A stretch of 64,000 nucleotides of DNA from the NCBI GenBank assembly GCA_016196755.1, contig JACPXC010000023.1, forward strand, positions 1-64,000, written 5' to 3'. This stretch comes from Elusimicrobiota bacterium (GTDB lineage Bacteria; Elusimicrobiota; Elusimicrobia; UBA1565). Positions within the stretch are counted from its first letter, which is position 1; each line of letters starts with the position of its first letter. This document shows positions 37,085-43,999 of the stretch, in pieces. Below the pieces are notes generated by a model, which was not told the DNA's origin, did not search any database, and worked only from the letters and a program-made list of their open reading frames with translations. Both the position numbers and the translations under genes were made by a program.

Positions 37085-38006
37085 AGAGCGGTTCGTAGGC
37101 CGCGGCGGCGGCGTCCCAGCTGAAGCGCCGCGCGCGGCGGCGCGCCGAGGCCCCGAGGCGCCGGCGCAGGGCCGGGTCGTCCCAGAGCCGGCGCATGGCG
37201 CGGGTCAGCGCGCCGGGGTCGCCGGACGGCACGAGCAGGCCGTCGACGCCGTGGCGCACGAGCTCGGACACGCCGCCGGCGCGGGTGGCGACGACGGCCT
37301 TGCCGGCGCTCATGGCTTCGAGCAGGGCGATAGGGAAGTTCTCGCGCCGCGACGGGAGGACGAATACGCGGGCCTCCGCGAGGCGCCGGGACAGAGCGGA
37401 GGGCGACAGTTGGCCCGCGAACTCGACGTGCGGAGCCAGGCCGAGCCGCCCCGCGAAGCCGGCCAGGCTCCCTCGGCTCTGGTCGCGCCCGGCCAGCACG
37501 AGGCGCGCCTCGGGACGCGTCTCTCTGAGGCGCGCGAAGGCCATGAGGAGGAGGTCGATTCCCTTATAGGGGGCGAGCCTCGCGGAGCACAGGATGATAG
37601 GCGCGGCGGCGCGTCCGCGCGCCCGGGGGAGCGAGGGGCCGCAGGAGTAGACCGCGCGCAGGCGGCCCGCCAGCGCCGGGACGAGTCGCAGGGCTTCGCG
37701 GCGCTGGGCGGCGCAGACCGCGGCCAGGGGGCCGAGGCGGGCGAGGCGCTCCAAGGTGCGCCGGCCGCCCGCGAAGCGCAGGTAGTCGGCGAGGACCAGA
37801 TGGAGCGTGGTGACCACCGGCCAGCGGCCGCGCTCGGCCTTGCGGAGGAACGGCCCGGGGTCGCGGCCGAAGAGGTGGAGGTGCCAGACCTCGGCGCCGC
37901 GGGCGACGACCCGGTGCCCGCGGCGGCGCAGGGCGCGCGCGTAGTGGGCCGCCACCGCGAGGTCGGTGGCGTCGGCGGGGTCGAAGCCGGCTAGGCCTAT
38001 GCGCAA
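37068..38006 (-). CDS. GT4 family glycosyltransferase
   Basis: About 312 residues from the TTG at 38006. RIGLAGFDPADATDLAVAAHYARALRRRGHRVV is a proper GT-B N-terminal strand-helix, followed by VWHLHLFGRDPG. The C-terminal domain has LAGRDQSRGSLAGFAGRLG and VFVLPSRRENFPIALLEAMSAGKAVV. An in-frame GTG at 38075 would add 23 unlikely residues inside the hairpin region, so I prefer the TTG. This is the only full-length GT4 of the three in tandem and may be the ancestor of the truncated pair. Confidence 0.8.
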   Translation of the reverse strand: MRIGLAGFDPADATDLAVAAHYARALRRRGHRVVARGAEVWHLHLFGRDPGPFLRKAERGRWPVVTTLHLVLADYLRFAGGRRTLERLARLGPLAAVCAAQRREALRLVPALAGRLRAVYSCGPSLPRARGRAAAPIILCSARLAPYKGIDLLLMAFARLRETRPEARLVLAGRDQSRGSLAGFAGRLGLAPHVEFAGQLSPSALSRRLAEARVFVLPSRRENFPIALLEAMSAGKAVVATRAGGVSELVRHGVDGLLVPSGDPGALTRAMRRLWDDPALRRRLGASARRRARRFSWDAAAAAYEPLYAAAA

Positions 38007-38058
38007 GTCAGAGACCTCACGGCATCTGGAGCAATGTACGGCTAACGGCAGTAGGATC

Positions 38059-38148
38059 GGGCGAGCTGCGTGCACGCTTCGCGTACTGAACTATCCGCGC
38101 GGATAGTTCCATTAGCGCGGTGCGCGAAGCGTGCACACGACCTCGCCC
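38059..38148. repeat. Large nested inverted repeat with central perfect palindrome
   Basis: Outer arms GGGCGAG (38059-38065) and CTCGCCC (38142-38148). Main arms GTGCACGCTTCGCG (38070-38083) and CGCGAAGCGTGCAC (38123-38136), 14 of 14 matched. In the middle is a 22-bp perfect palindrome at 38088-38109 (GAACTATCC plus its complement around GCGC). It lies just downstream of the leader-like peptide gene and upstream of the GT4 gene. It could be an RNA structure stabilising or separating the peptide transcript, or a REP-like or recombination site. Confidence 0.8.
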
Positions 38149-38173
38149 ATTCTTTCTGCCGTTCTCTGTTCGA

Positions 38174-38209
38174 GATCGAAGAATCGCGGTCGTTCGCGAT
38201 TCTTCGATC
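38174..38209. repeat. 15-bp perfect hairpin downstream of the peptide gene
   Basis: GATCGAAGAATCGCG (38174-38188), loop GTCGTT, then the exact complement at 38195-38209. No T-run follows on either strand. Confidence 0.8.
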
Positions 38210-38210
38210 C

Positions 38211-38227
38211 ACGCGCCCGAGGCGCGT
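38211..38227. repeat. Short GC hairpin next to the peptide stop codon
   Basis: ACGCGCC/GGCGCGT with a CGA loop, six bases from the peptide gene stop. It is the third hairpin in the 38013-38233 intergenic region. Confidence 0.6.
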
Positions 38228-38233
38228 AAATTC

Positions 38234-38347
38234 TCAGTCCCCCTCGACGATGGAGAGCACGCCGTGCTTCTCGAGCTTGGGCTTGCGCCACTTCTTCTTG
38301 GCGGTCTTCGCGGGCTTGGCGGGCCGCTTGCTGGGCTTCTTGGGCAT
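38234..38347 (-). CDS. 37-residue basic peptide with lasso-leader-like motif (candidate RiPP precursor)
   Basis: The N-terminal 19 residues are almost entirely Lys, Pro, Ala, Arg and Ser. Then WRKPKLEKHG matches the YxxPxLxxxG motif of lasso-type RiPP leaders, with Trp20 for Tyr, and Pro23, Leu25 and Gly29 in place. Only VLSIVEGD follows, so the expected Thr is Glu and there is essentially no core. The ATG at 38347 has GGAGG six bases upstream. The other ATG, two codons earlier, overlaps the aminotransferase stop but has no ribosome-site spacing. It is in one operon with PqqD-like, radical SAM and DegT genes. Such peptides bind PqqD-like (RRE) proteins through this motif (family knowledge). 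Confidence 0.65.
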   Translation of the reverse strand: MPKKPSKRPAKPAKTAKKKWRKPKLEKHGVLSIVEGD

Positions 38348-38349
38348 GG

Positions 38350-39468
38350 TCATCCTCCGAACTCGCGCAGGGCTTGGGCCGTCCGCGCGGTCTCCTCCGG
38401 CGTCAGGGCCGGGGAGAAAGGCAAGCTCACGAGCTCCTTCCAGAGCCGCTCGGCGTTGGGGAGCCGGCGGCGCCACGGGCGATAGAGGTCGTAGAGGTGG
38501 CAGGGGAAGGTCCGCAGCGCGGCCTCGACGCCGCGGGCGCGCAGGTGCCGGGTGAGCGCCGCCCCGCCGCCGCCGGGCGCCCGGACCGTGAACTGGCTGA
38601 GCCCGCGCGTGGCCCAGGGGGCGTCGACGGCCGCGCGCAGGTGCGGGTGGCCGTCCAAGGCCTGCCGGTAGGCGCGCTCCTGGCGCGCCAGGCTCCGGCG
38701 CAGGTCCTTCCAGCGCGCCAACTGGGCGATGCCGACGACGGCCGAGAGGTCGCTCATGCGGCTGCGCCAGCCGAGGACGCGCACGTCGCCGGCCCGCGGC
38801 TCGGCGTCGCGGCCCGCGATCCCCATGCGCGAGAGCAGGGCGACGCGGCGGCGCCAGGCCGGGCGCCGGACCAGAAGCGCCCCGCCGTCGAGCGCGGTGG
38901 GGGCCTTCTGGCGGCTGAAGCTGAACGCCCCGGCGTCGCCGAGCGTGCCCACCGGGCGTCCCTTGTAGCGCGCGCCGACCGCCACGCAGCAGTCCTCGAT
39001 GAGCGCCGCGCGCCGGCCGGCCGCCTTGCGCAGCGCGTCCATGTCGCAGGGATGGCCGCCGAGATGGACGGCGACGACGGCGCGCGTGCGCGCGGTCCGT
39101 GCCGCCGCCACCGCGGCGGGGTCGAGGAGGCCGCGCTCGGGGTCCACGTCGCAGAACACCGGCTCGGCCCCGGCCTGCAGGATGGCGTGGGCCGTGGCCA
39201 CGTCGGTCAGCGGCGTGGTGATCACCGCGCCGCCGCGCGCGCCGGCGGCCTCGAGGGCCAGCTGGAGGGCGGCCGTGCCGGAGCTCAGCGCGACGCAGTC
39301 GCCGCCGCCGGCGAAAGCGGAGAAGCGCGCCTCGAAGAGGCGCGTGAACACGCCGGTGCCGAGCCAGCCGCTGGCCACGGCCTCGCTCAAGGCCCGGGCC
39401 TCGGCGTGGCCGAGGGCGGGCCGGATCAGCGGGACGCCGGGGCGGCGGGCCGCTTGCGCTGCGCCCAT
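38350..39468 (-). CDS. DegT/DnrJ/EryC1/StrS-type PLP aminotransferase
   Basis: 372-residue fold-type I PLP enzyme. ALSSGTAALQLALEAAG binds phosphate, and Asp159 (ALIEDCCVAVGARYKG) contacts the PLP ring. Lys188 in FSFSRQKAPTALDGG is the Schiff-base lysine. Family members usually aminate keto-sugars for glycan or antibiotic synthesis, though some act on other carbonyls. The ATG lies 43 bases inside the end of the radical SAM gene. The immediate neighbour downstream is the leader-like peptide gene, so its substrate may be a nucleotide sugar or the peptide system (unresolved). Confidence 0.87.
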   Translation of the reverse strand: MGAAQAARRPGVPLIRPALGHAEARALSEAVASGWLGTGVFTRLFEARFSAFAGGGDCVALSSGTAALQLALEAAGARGGAVITTPLTDVATAHAILQAGAEPVFCDVDPERGLLDPAAVAAARTARTRAVVAVHLGGHPCDMDALRKAAGRRAALIEDCCVAVGARYKGRPVGTLGDAGAFSFSRQKAPTALDGGALLVRRPAWRRRVALLSRMGIAGRDAEPRAGDVRVLGWRSRMSDLSAVVGIAQLARWKDLRRSLARQERAYRQALDGHPHLRAAVDAPWATRGLSQFTVRAPGGGGAALTRHLRARGVEAALRTFPCHLYDLYRPWRRRLPNAERLWKELVSLPFSPALTPEETARTAQALREFGG

Positions 39469-40688
39469 CGTTCTTTTGCCTCCAGCCTCAGGCGGGCCAC
39501 GGCGGCGGGGTCGAGCGCCCCGCTCGACATCGAAGGCACCGAGCTGGTCAGGTGCAGGCGGTCGCCGGCGCGCACCAGCGCGGCCGCGGACTCGGCCAGC
39601 GGCGTGCCGGGAAACGGCGTGGCCGCCGAGAACGAGGCGGCGTCGGTGCCCAGCGCCAGCGCCAGGTCGATGGTGGCCCGCGCGCTGGCCTCGGTCTCGC
39701 CGGGGAGGCCTAAGATGTAGAACGCGTAGGTGAGCATGCCGTGGCGCTTGAGGAGGGCGACCTGGGCGCGCAGGCGGGCCGGGGAGATCGGCGCGCGCCC
39801 GACGCCGCGCACGAGGGCGGGCGTGGCCGACTCGACGCCGAACATGACGCGGATGCAGCCGGCCGCCGCCATGCGCTCCACGAGCTCCTCGTCGAGCGCC
39901 TCGAGACGCGTCTCGCAGCCCCAGAGCAGCGGAGTCCCAGCGGCTTCCAGCGCGGCGCAGAGCTCGAGCGTCCGCGCGCGCTCGAGCGTGAAGAAGGGGT
40001 CGCGGAAGAGCACGAAGCGCGGGGCGTAGCGCCGGCGAAGCAGCTTGAACTCGGCGACGACGGACCGCGCGGAGCGAGCGCGCACCGCCTTGCCCTGGGT
40101 CACCGGATAGGCGCAGTAGTGGCAGCCCACCGGGCAGCCCCAGGCCGACTGGGTGGTCAGATAGGAGTAGCGCTTGTGGTCGACTAAGTCCCAGCGCGGC
40201 ACCGGCAGGGAGTCGGGGTCGGCGAGCCGGCTCGGGGCGGCGTCGAGGCGTCCGTCGCGGGCCAAGGACGCGAACGCCGGCGGAGCATCGCCGAGGACGA
40301 CGCCGTCCGCGCCGGCGGCGAGCAGCGTGGTCTTCTCGACGGCGGCCTGCGGTCCGAAGAAGACCAGCGTAGCGCCGGTGGCGCGCTTGGCGCGCAAGGC
40401 CACGTCGAGGTCATGCGGCATCGAGCCGGAGGCGGTACGTACCGCCAGCAGGTCGGGCTTGGCGGCGCGCACCGCGGCCACGGCCTCCTCGGGACGATGG
40501 TCCATGAGGACCGAGTCGATCACCGAGACCTCGGCTCCCTCGGCCAGGGCCCAAGCCGCGCAATGGTGGAGGTCGAGGGTGGGGAGCTTGAGGCGGCTGG
40601 AGTGGCAGAACTCGCCCAGGCCGCCGTGCGCGTCCTTGAAGCTGACGAAGCCCGGCGGAGACGGCGGGTCGAGGAAGACGACCCTCAC
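39426..40688 (-). CDS. B12-binding-type radical SAM protein
   Basis: 420 residues. An N-terminal Rossmann-like domain of the cobalamin-binding type (residues 1-150) lacks an obvious DxHxxG cobalt-ligand motif. The radical SAM domain follows, with [4Fe-4S] cysteines Cys185, Cys189 and Cys192 (WGCPVGCHYCAYP). GVESATPALVRGVG and FYILGLPGETEASARATIDLAL are standard radical SAM strands. No SPASM cluster is visible. B12-dependent family members do methylations, rearrangements or ring contractions. The gene lies between PqqD and the aminotransferase with overlaps on both sides, pointing to the peptide or a glycan as substrate. Confidence 0.86.
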   Translation of the reverse strand: MRVVFLDPPSPPGFVSFKDAHGGLGEFCHSSRLKLPTLDLHHCAAWALAEGAEVSVIDSVLMDHRPEEAVAAVRAAKPDLLAVRTASGSMPHDLDVALRAKRATGATLVFFGPQAAVEKTTLLAAGADGVVLGDAPPAFASLARDGRLDAAPSRLADPDSLPVPRWDLVDHKRYSYLTTQSAWGCPVGCHYCAYPVTQGKAVRARSARSVVAEFKLLRRRYAPRFVLFRDPFFTLERARTLELCAALEAAGTPLLWGCETRLEALDEELVERMAAAGCIRVMFGVESATPALVRGVGRAPISPARLRAQVALLKRHGMLTYAFYILGLPGETEASARATIDLALALGTDAASFSAATPFPGTPLAESAAALVRAGDRLHLTSSVPSMSSGALDPAAVARLRLEAKERWAQRKRPAAPASR

Positions 40689-40969
40689 GCGGGCTCGAGC
40701 AGGCCTTCCTTCTTGAGGGCGGCCAGCAGCTCCGCCACGTCCGCGGCGATGCGCCCCGGCGGGGCCTCGAACTCCGCGTCGAGCGCGGCGGCCGCCGCCG
40801 CCGGGGAGCGCCCGCTGATGAGGAGCTCCCAGGCGCGCAGGCCGGGGCCGGCCAGGGAGTAGTACTGGGCGGTGTCGAGGTCGAGGATGACGGCCTCGTC
40901 GGCGACCTTGCGCCAGGCCACGTGGCGGGCGTGCTTGAAGCCGGTGCCGTTCTTGGAGCGTTTGGCCAT
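40685..40969 (-). CDS. PqqD-like peptide-recognition protein
   Basis: 94 residues. VAWRKVADEAVILDLDTAQYYSLAGPGLRAWELLISGRS is the PqqD/RRE fold signature. The C-terminal helix (ADVAELLAALKKEGLLEPA) completes the family profile. PqqD-like proteins bind RiPP leader peptides and present them to radical SAM enzymes. Here it is the first gene of the operon and overlaps the radical SAM gene by four bases. It has a GGAGG ribosome site and a TATAAT box 18 bases upstream, so this operon is leadered. Confidence 0.88.
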   Translation of the reverse strand: MAKRSKNGTGFKHARHVAWRKVADEAVILDLDTAQYYSLAGPGLRAWELLISGRSPAAAAAALDAEFEAPPGRIAADVAELLAALKKEGLLEPA

Positions 40970-40987
40970 GGTGTCCTCCGACGGGCG

Positions 40988-40993
40988 ATTATA
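40988..40993 (-). promoter_or_regulatory. -10 box for the PqqD operon
   Basis: A perfect TATAAT, 18 bases before the PqqD ATG with GGAGG (40975-40979) between. The -35 region at 17-bp spacing is a poor match. The divergent GT2 gene begins at 41028, so the gap acts as a bidirectional control region. Confidence 0.55.
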
Positions 40994-41027
40994 ACATCGA
41001 GGCCCCGTGGTATCCTATGGCCCTGCC

Positions 41028-41993
41028 ATGTCGGTGAGCGTCGTGATCCTCGGGACCCGTCGCGCGGCGCTGCGGCGCTGCCTGGACAGCCTGGCCGCGG
41101 CGGGCGAGCCCGCCCCCGCCGAGGTCATCGTCGTCCTCAACGGCACCTGGGACGTGACGCCGGCGGACCTCGAGCCCTATCGGCGTTCGCTGGCGCCGAC
41201 CGTCCTCGCCATGCCGGCGGCTCCGCTGGGACGCGCGCGCAACGCCGCGCTGCGGCTGGCCCGCGGCGAGATCCTGTTCTTCCTCGACGACGACGCGCGG
41301 GTGCCGCCCGGCTTCTTCGCGTCGCTGGCCGACAAGGTCCGGGCCTATCCCGACGCCGCCGTGCTCGGCGGGCCTAACCTCACCCCGGAGGACAGCGGGA
41401 GGTTCCAGCGCTGGGCAGGGGGCGTGCTGGCTTCCGCGGTCGGCGCGGGGCCGATGCGCCGCCGCTACGCGGGATTTGCGCGCGACGTGTGGACCGACGA
41501 CAGCGCGCTGATGCTCTGCAACCTGGCGGTGCGCCGCAGTGTCCTCGTGGAGGAGCGGCTGGCCTTCCCCGAGGACCTCGACCGCAACGAGGAGAACCTC
41601 CTGCTCGAGCGCCTGCGCCGGCGCGGCCGGGCGGCCCTGCATTCTCCCGCGCTGGCGGTGCGCCACGACCGGCGTGCCGGACCGCGGGCGTTCCTGCGCC
41701 AGTGCGCGCTCTCCGGGCTGGGGCGCGGCCAGATGACGCGCTCCCTGCCGGCTTCCCTGCGCCCCGTCCACGCCGCCCCGGCGGCCATGGCCGTGGCCTT
41801 TGCGGCCTCGGCGGTCTGGGCCCCCGGCTTGGCGGTCCTTTTGTCCGGAGGCTACGCGGCCGCCGTGCTCGCCTCCGGCTGGACCTCGGGCGGCGCCGTC
41901 CTCGACCGGGCCGGGGTGGCCGCCCTGACCCCGGCGGCGCACCTGGCCTACGCGGCGGGCTTCCTCGCCGGCCTGGCCGGGGCGCGGCAGTGA
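41028..41993 (+). CDS. GT2 glycosyltransferase with C-terminal membrane helices
   Basis: 321 residues. SVSVVILGTRRAALRRCLDS, metal motif ILFFLDDDARVPPG and a later NEENLLLERLRRRG belong to a GT2 domain. Two or three hydrophobic C-terminal helices (AAMAVAFAASAVWAPGLAVLL; LAYAAGFLAGLAG) anchor it. This is the ExoA-like membrane architecture. ATG at 41028 with TATCCT upstream. It overlaps the HPr-kinase-like gene by GTGA. Confidence 0.83.
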   Translation: MSVSVVILGTRRAALRRCLDSLAAAGEPAPAEVIVVLNGTWDVTPADLEPYRRSLAPTVLAMPAAPLGRARNAALRLARGEILFFLDDDARVPPGFFASLADKVRAYPDAAVLGGPNLTPEDSGRFQRWAGGVLASAVGAGPMRRRYAGFARDVWTDDSALMLCNLAVRRSVLVEERLAFPEDLDRNEENLLLERLRRRGRAALHSPALAVRHDRRAGPRAFLRQCALSGLGRGQMTRSLPASLRPVHAAPAAMAVAFAASAVWAPGLAVLLSGGYAAAVLASGWTSGGAVLDRAGVAALTPAAHLAYAAGFLAGLAGARQ

Positions 41994-42961
41994 AGAGCGT
42001 CCACGGCGTGCGGGTGGCCGTCGACTGCGACGACCCCGGCACGCGCGACGCGCTGGCCCGGGACCTGGCGGGCTTCGGCGAGGCGGCTGCTGGAGAGGCC
42101 GACATCACGCTGCGCCTGGAGCGCCGCGCGGGCGCCCCGGCGCGCGGCCCGTGGCGCTGGAGGGGCGCGCGCTGGAGCGACCGCGGGGGCGAGCGTCTGC
42201 TCGACTACGGCGGCGGGGCCGGGGCATCGTGGGACTTCGCGCGCGAGCGCGGCACGGTATGGGCGCCCGAGCCCGACCTGCTCCACGAGCTGGGGTACTT
42301 GTTCCTGCATTCGCGCGTCGGCGCGGCGCTGGACCGCCGAGGCCTGCACCGGGTCCACGCCCTGGGATTCTCCTGGCGCGGCAAGGGCGGGCTCTTGCTC
42401 TTGCCCTCGGGCGGAGGCAAGACCACGCTGGCCCTGGCGCTGGCGGCGCGGCCCGAGTTCGCCCTGCTCTCCGACGACCTGCCCCTGCTCGGCGCCGACG
42501 GCCGGCTGCGCGCGTTCCCCCAGCGCCTCTCTCTTCGCGGCCCCGGCCCCTTCCCGTTCGCGTCCTCGGTTCTGCGCCCCTTTCGGCGGCGGCGCCACGG
42601 AGCCAAGACCCTGCTCGACCTATCCGCCTACCCGGGCCGTCTGGCCGACGCGGCGCCGCTGGAGTGGCTGGTGGTGGGCTGTCCGGGCCCCGGTCCGACC
42701 TTCGCGGCGCGCTGCTCGCGCGCGCGCGCCGCGGCGGCCCTGCTCGACGGTATGGTGCTCGGGCGCGGCCTGCCCCAAGTCCTAGAGTTGATGGCCCCGC
42801 CGCCGCCGTACCGGCGCGGCGCGGCCGCCCTGGCACGCCTGGCCTGGTCCCGCTGGGGGGCCGCGCGCGCGGCCCTGGCCCGGGCCCGGCCTTTGCTCCT
42901 GCGGCTCGGGGCCCGGCCTGGCGACGCGGCGCGCGCGCTGGCCGACGCGCTCTCCTCCTGA
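41990..42961 (+). CDS. HPr kinase-like protein (PadeK/HprK-related kinase fold)
   Basis: 323 residues. The P-loop PSGGGKTT (139-146) is preceded by His123 in HRVHALGF, like the catalytic His of HprK. SDD (161-163, ALLSDDLPLL) matches the HprK VADD site. The N-terminal 100 residues are a separate small domain. Related kinases phosphorylate the lasso peptide paeninodin precursor or occur with PqqD-like partners in HprK-related systems (family knowledge). It lies in a GT2 / kinase / GT4 operon divergent from the PqqD / radical SAM / peptide operon. The substrate could be the leader-like peptide, a glycan or a lipid; all unproven. Confidence 0.78.
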   Translation: MKSVHGVRVAVDCDDPGTRDALARDLAGFGEAAAGEADITLRLERRAGAPARGPWRWRGARWSDRGGERLLDYGGGAGASWDFARERGTVWAPEPDLLHELGYLFLHSRVGAALDRRGLHRVHALGFSWRGKGGLLLLPSGGGKTTLALALAARPEFALLSDDLPLLGADGRLRAFPQRLSLRGPGPFPFASSVLRPFRRRRHGAKTLLDLSAYPGRLADAAPLEWLVVGCPGPGPTFAARCSRARAAAALLDGMVLGRGLPQVLELMAPPPPYRRGAAALARLAWSRWGAARAALARARPLLLRLGARPGDAARALADALSS

Positions 42962-43914
42962 TGCGCGTGGCGCTGGTCGTCCCCGACCGGCGCGACCCCG
43001 CCCATGCCGCCGTGCTGCGCGGGCTCGGCGCCGCGCTGCGCGCGCGCGGTCACGCGGTATCCGCCTGGTCGGGGCATGAGCGGGGACTGGCCCGCCGTCT
43101 GCGCGGGGCCGAGGTGGCGCACCTCCACGTCTTTAGCCGGCGCTGGGCCGGTCTGGCCGGCTTGGCGGCCCCGGGCGGTCCGCCGCTCGTCCTCACGCAT
43201 CAGGGGGCGTCGCTGGCCTTCACCGACGACGCCGCGGTCTTGGCGGCCCTGCTCGGGCGGGCCCGCCGCGTGACGGCGGTGTCGCGCGCGGGCCTGCGCG
43301 AGCTGCTGCGCGTCCACCCGGGCGTCCGCCGCAAGGCCTCGGTCGTGCCCAACGGGGCGCCGGTGGGCCCGGCGCCGCGGCGGCGCTCGGACGCCGGCCT
43401 TCTGAGTGTCGGCCGCGTAGCGGCGTATAAGGGTCTCGACATCCTCGCGCTGGCCCTGGCGCGCCTGCGCGAGGAAGGCCTGAGCGCGCGCTGGACCGTC
43501 GTGGGCCCCGACCAGACCGGCGGGCGGTTCGCGCGCTTCGTGGAGCGGCTGGGCCTCACGCCGTACGTCCGTCTGACCGGCGCTCTGCCGCCGGCCCGCG
43601 TCCGCGCCCTGATGGCCGGGTGCGGCGTCTTCGTCCAGCCCTCGCGCGCCGAAGGGCTGCCGATGGCTCTGCTCGAGGCGATGGCGGCCGGCGCGCCGGT
43701 CCTGGCGGCCGATGCCGGCGGCTGCCGCGAGGCCGTGCGCGCGGGCCGCGATGGATTGCTGGCGGCGCCGGGCGAGCCCGAGGCCTTGGCGCGCGCGCTG
43801 CGGCGCCTGTTGGGCGACGGCGCGCTGAGGCGCCGCTTGGGCGCCGCGGCCAAGCGGCGTTCCTGCGACTTCACCTGGGCGAAGGCCGCCGCGGCCTACG
43901 AGCGCATATATTAA
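42961..43914 (+). CDS. GT4 family glycosyltransferase
   Basis: 317-residue complete but compact GT-B enzyme. The N-terminal MRVALVVPDRRDPAHAAVLRGLGAALRARGH is followed by LTHQGASLAFTDD, then SVGRVAAYKGLDILALAL and GVFVQPSRAEGLPMALLEAMAAGAPV (the E-x7-E motif). It overlaps the kinase gene by one base (TGATG). Last gene of the 41028-43914 operon. Confidence 0.86.
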   Translation: MRVALVVPDRRDPAHAAVLRGLGAALRARGHAVSAWSGHERGLARRLRGAEVAHLHVFSRRWAGLAGLAAPGGPPLVLTHQGASLAFTDDAAVLAALLGRARRVTAVSRAGLRELLRVHPGVRRKASVVPNGAPVGPAPRRRSDAGLLSVGRVAAYKGLDILALALARLREEGLSARWTVVGPDQTGGRFARFVERLGLTPYVRLTGALPPARVRALMAGCGVFVQPSRAEGLPMALLEAMAAGAPVLAADAGGCREAVRAGRDGLLAAPGEPEALARALRRLLGDGALRRRLGAAAKRRSCDFTWAKAAAAYERIY

Positions 43915-43950
43915 GGAACGGAGGGCCGACGGCGCCTGACCCAAGTCGCC

Positions 43951-43979
43951 TTGATTCGACCCTCCTATCCACCTATACT
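43951..43979 (+). promoter_or_regulatory. Sigma70-type promoter for the pilin operon
   Basis: TTGATT (43951-43956), a 17-base spacer, and TATACT (43974-43979). The ATG at 44000 follows after 20 bases with no clear ribosome site. This is the best full promoter seen for the secretion genes. Confidence 0.75.
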
Positions 43980-43999
43980 TGCGGCAGATTGATTTCAGC

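Noticed and set aside
23016..43914. Complete lasso-peptide gene cluster
   Set aside because: No asparagine-synthetase-like cyclase and no transglutaminase-like leader peptidase in the window; the peptide has no core.
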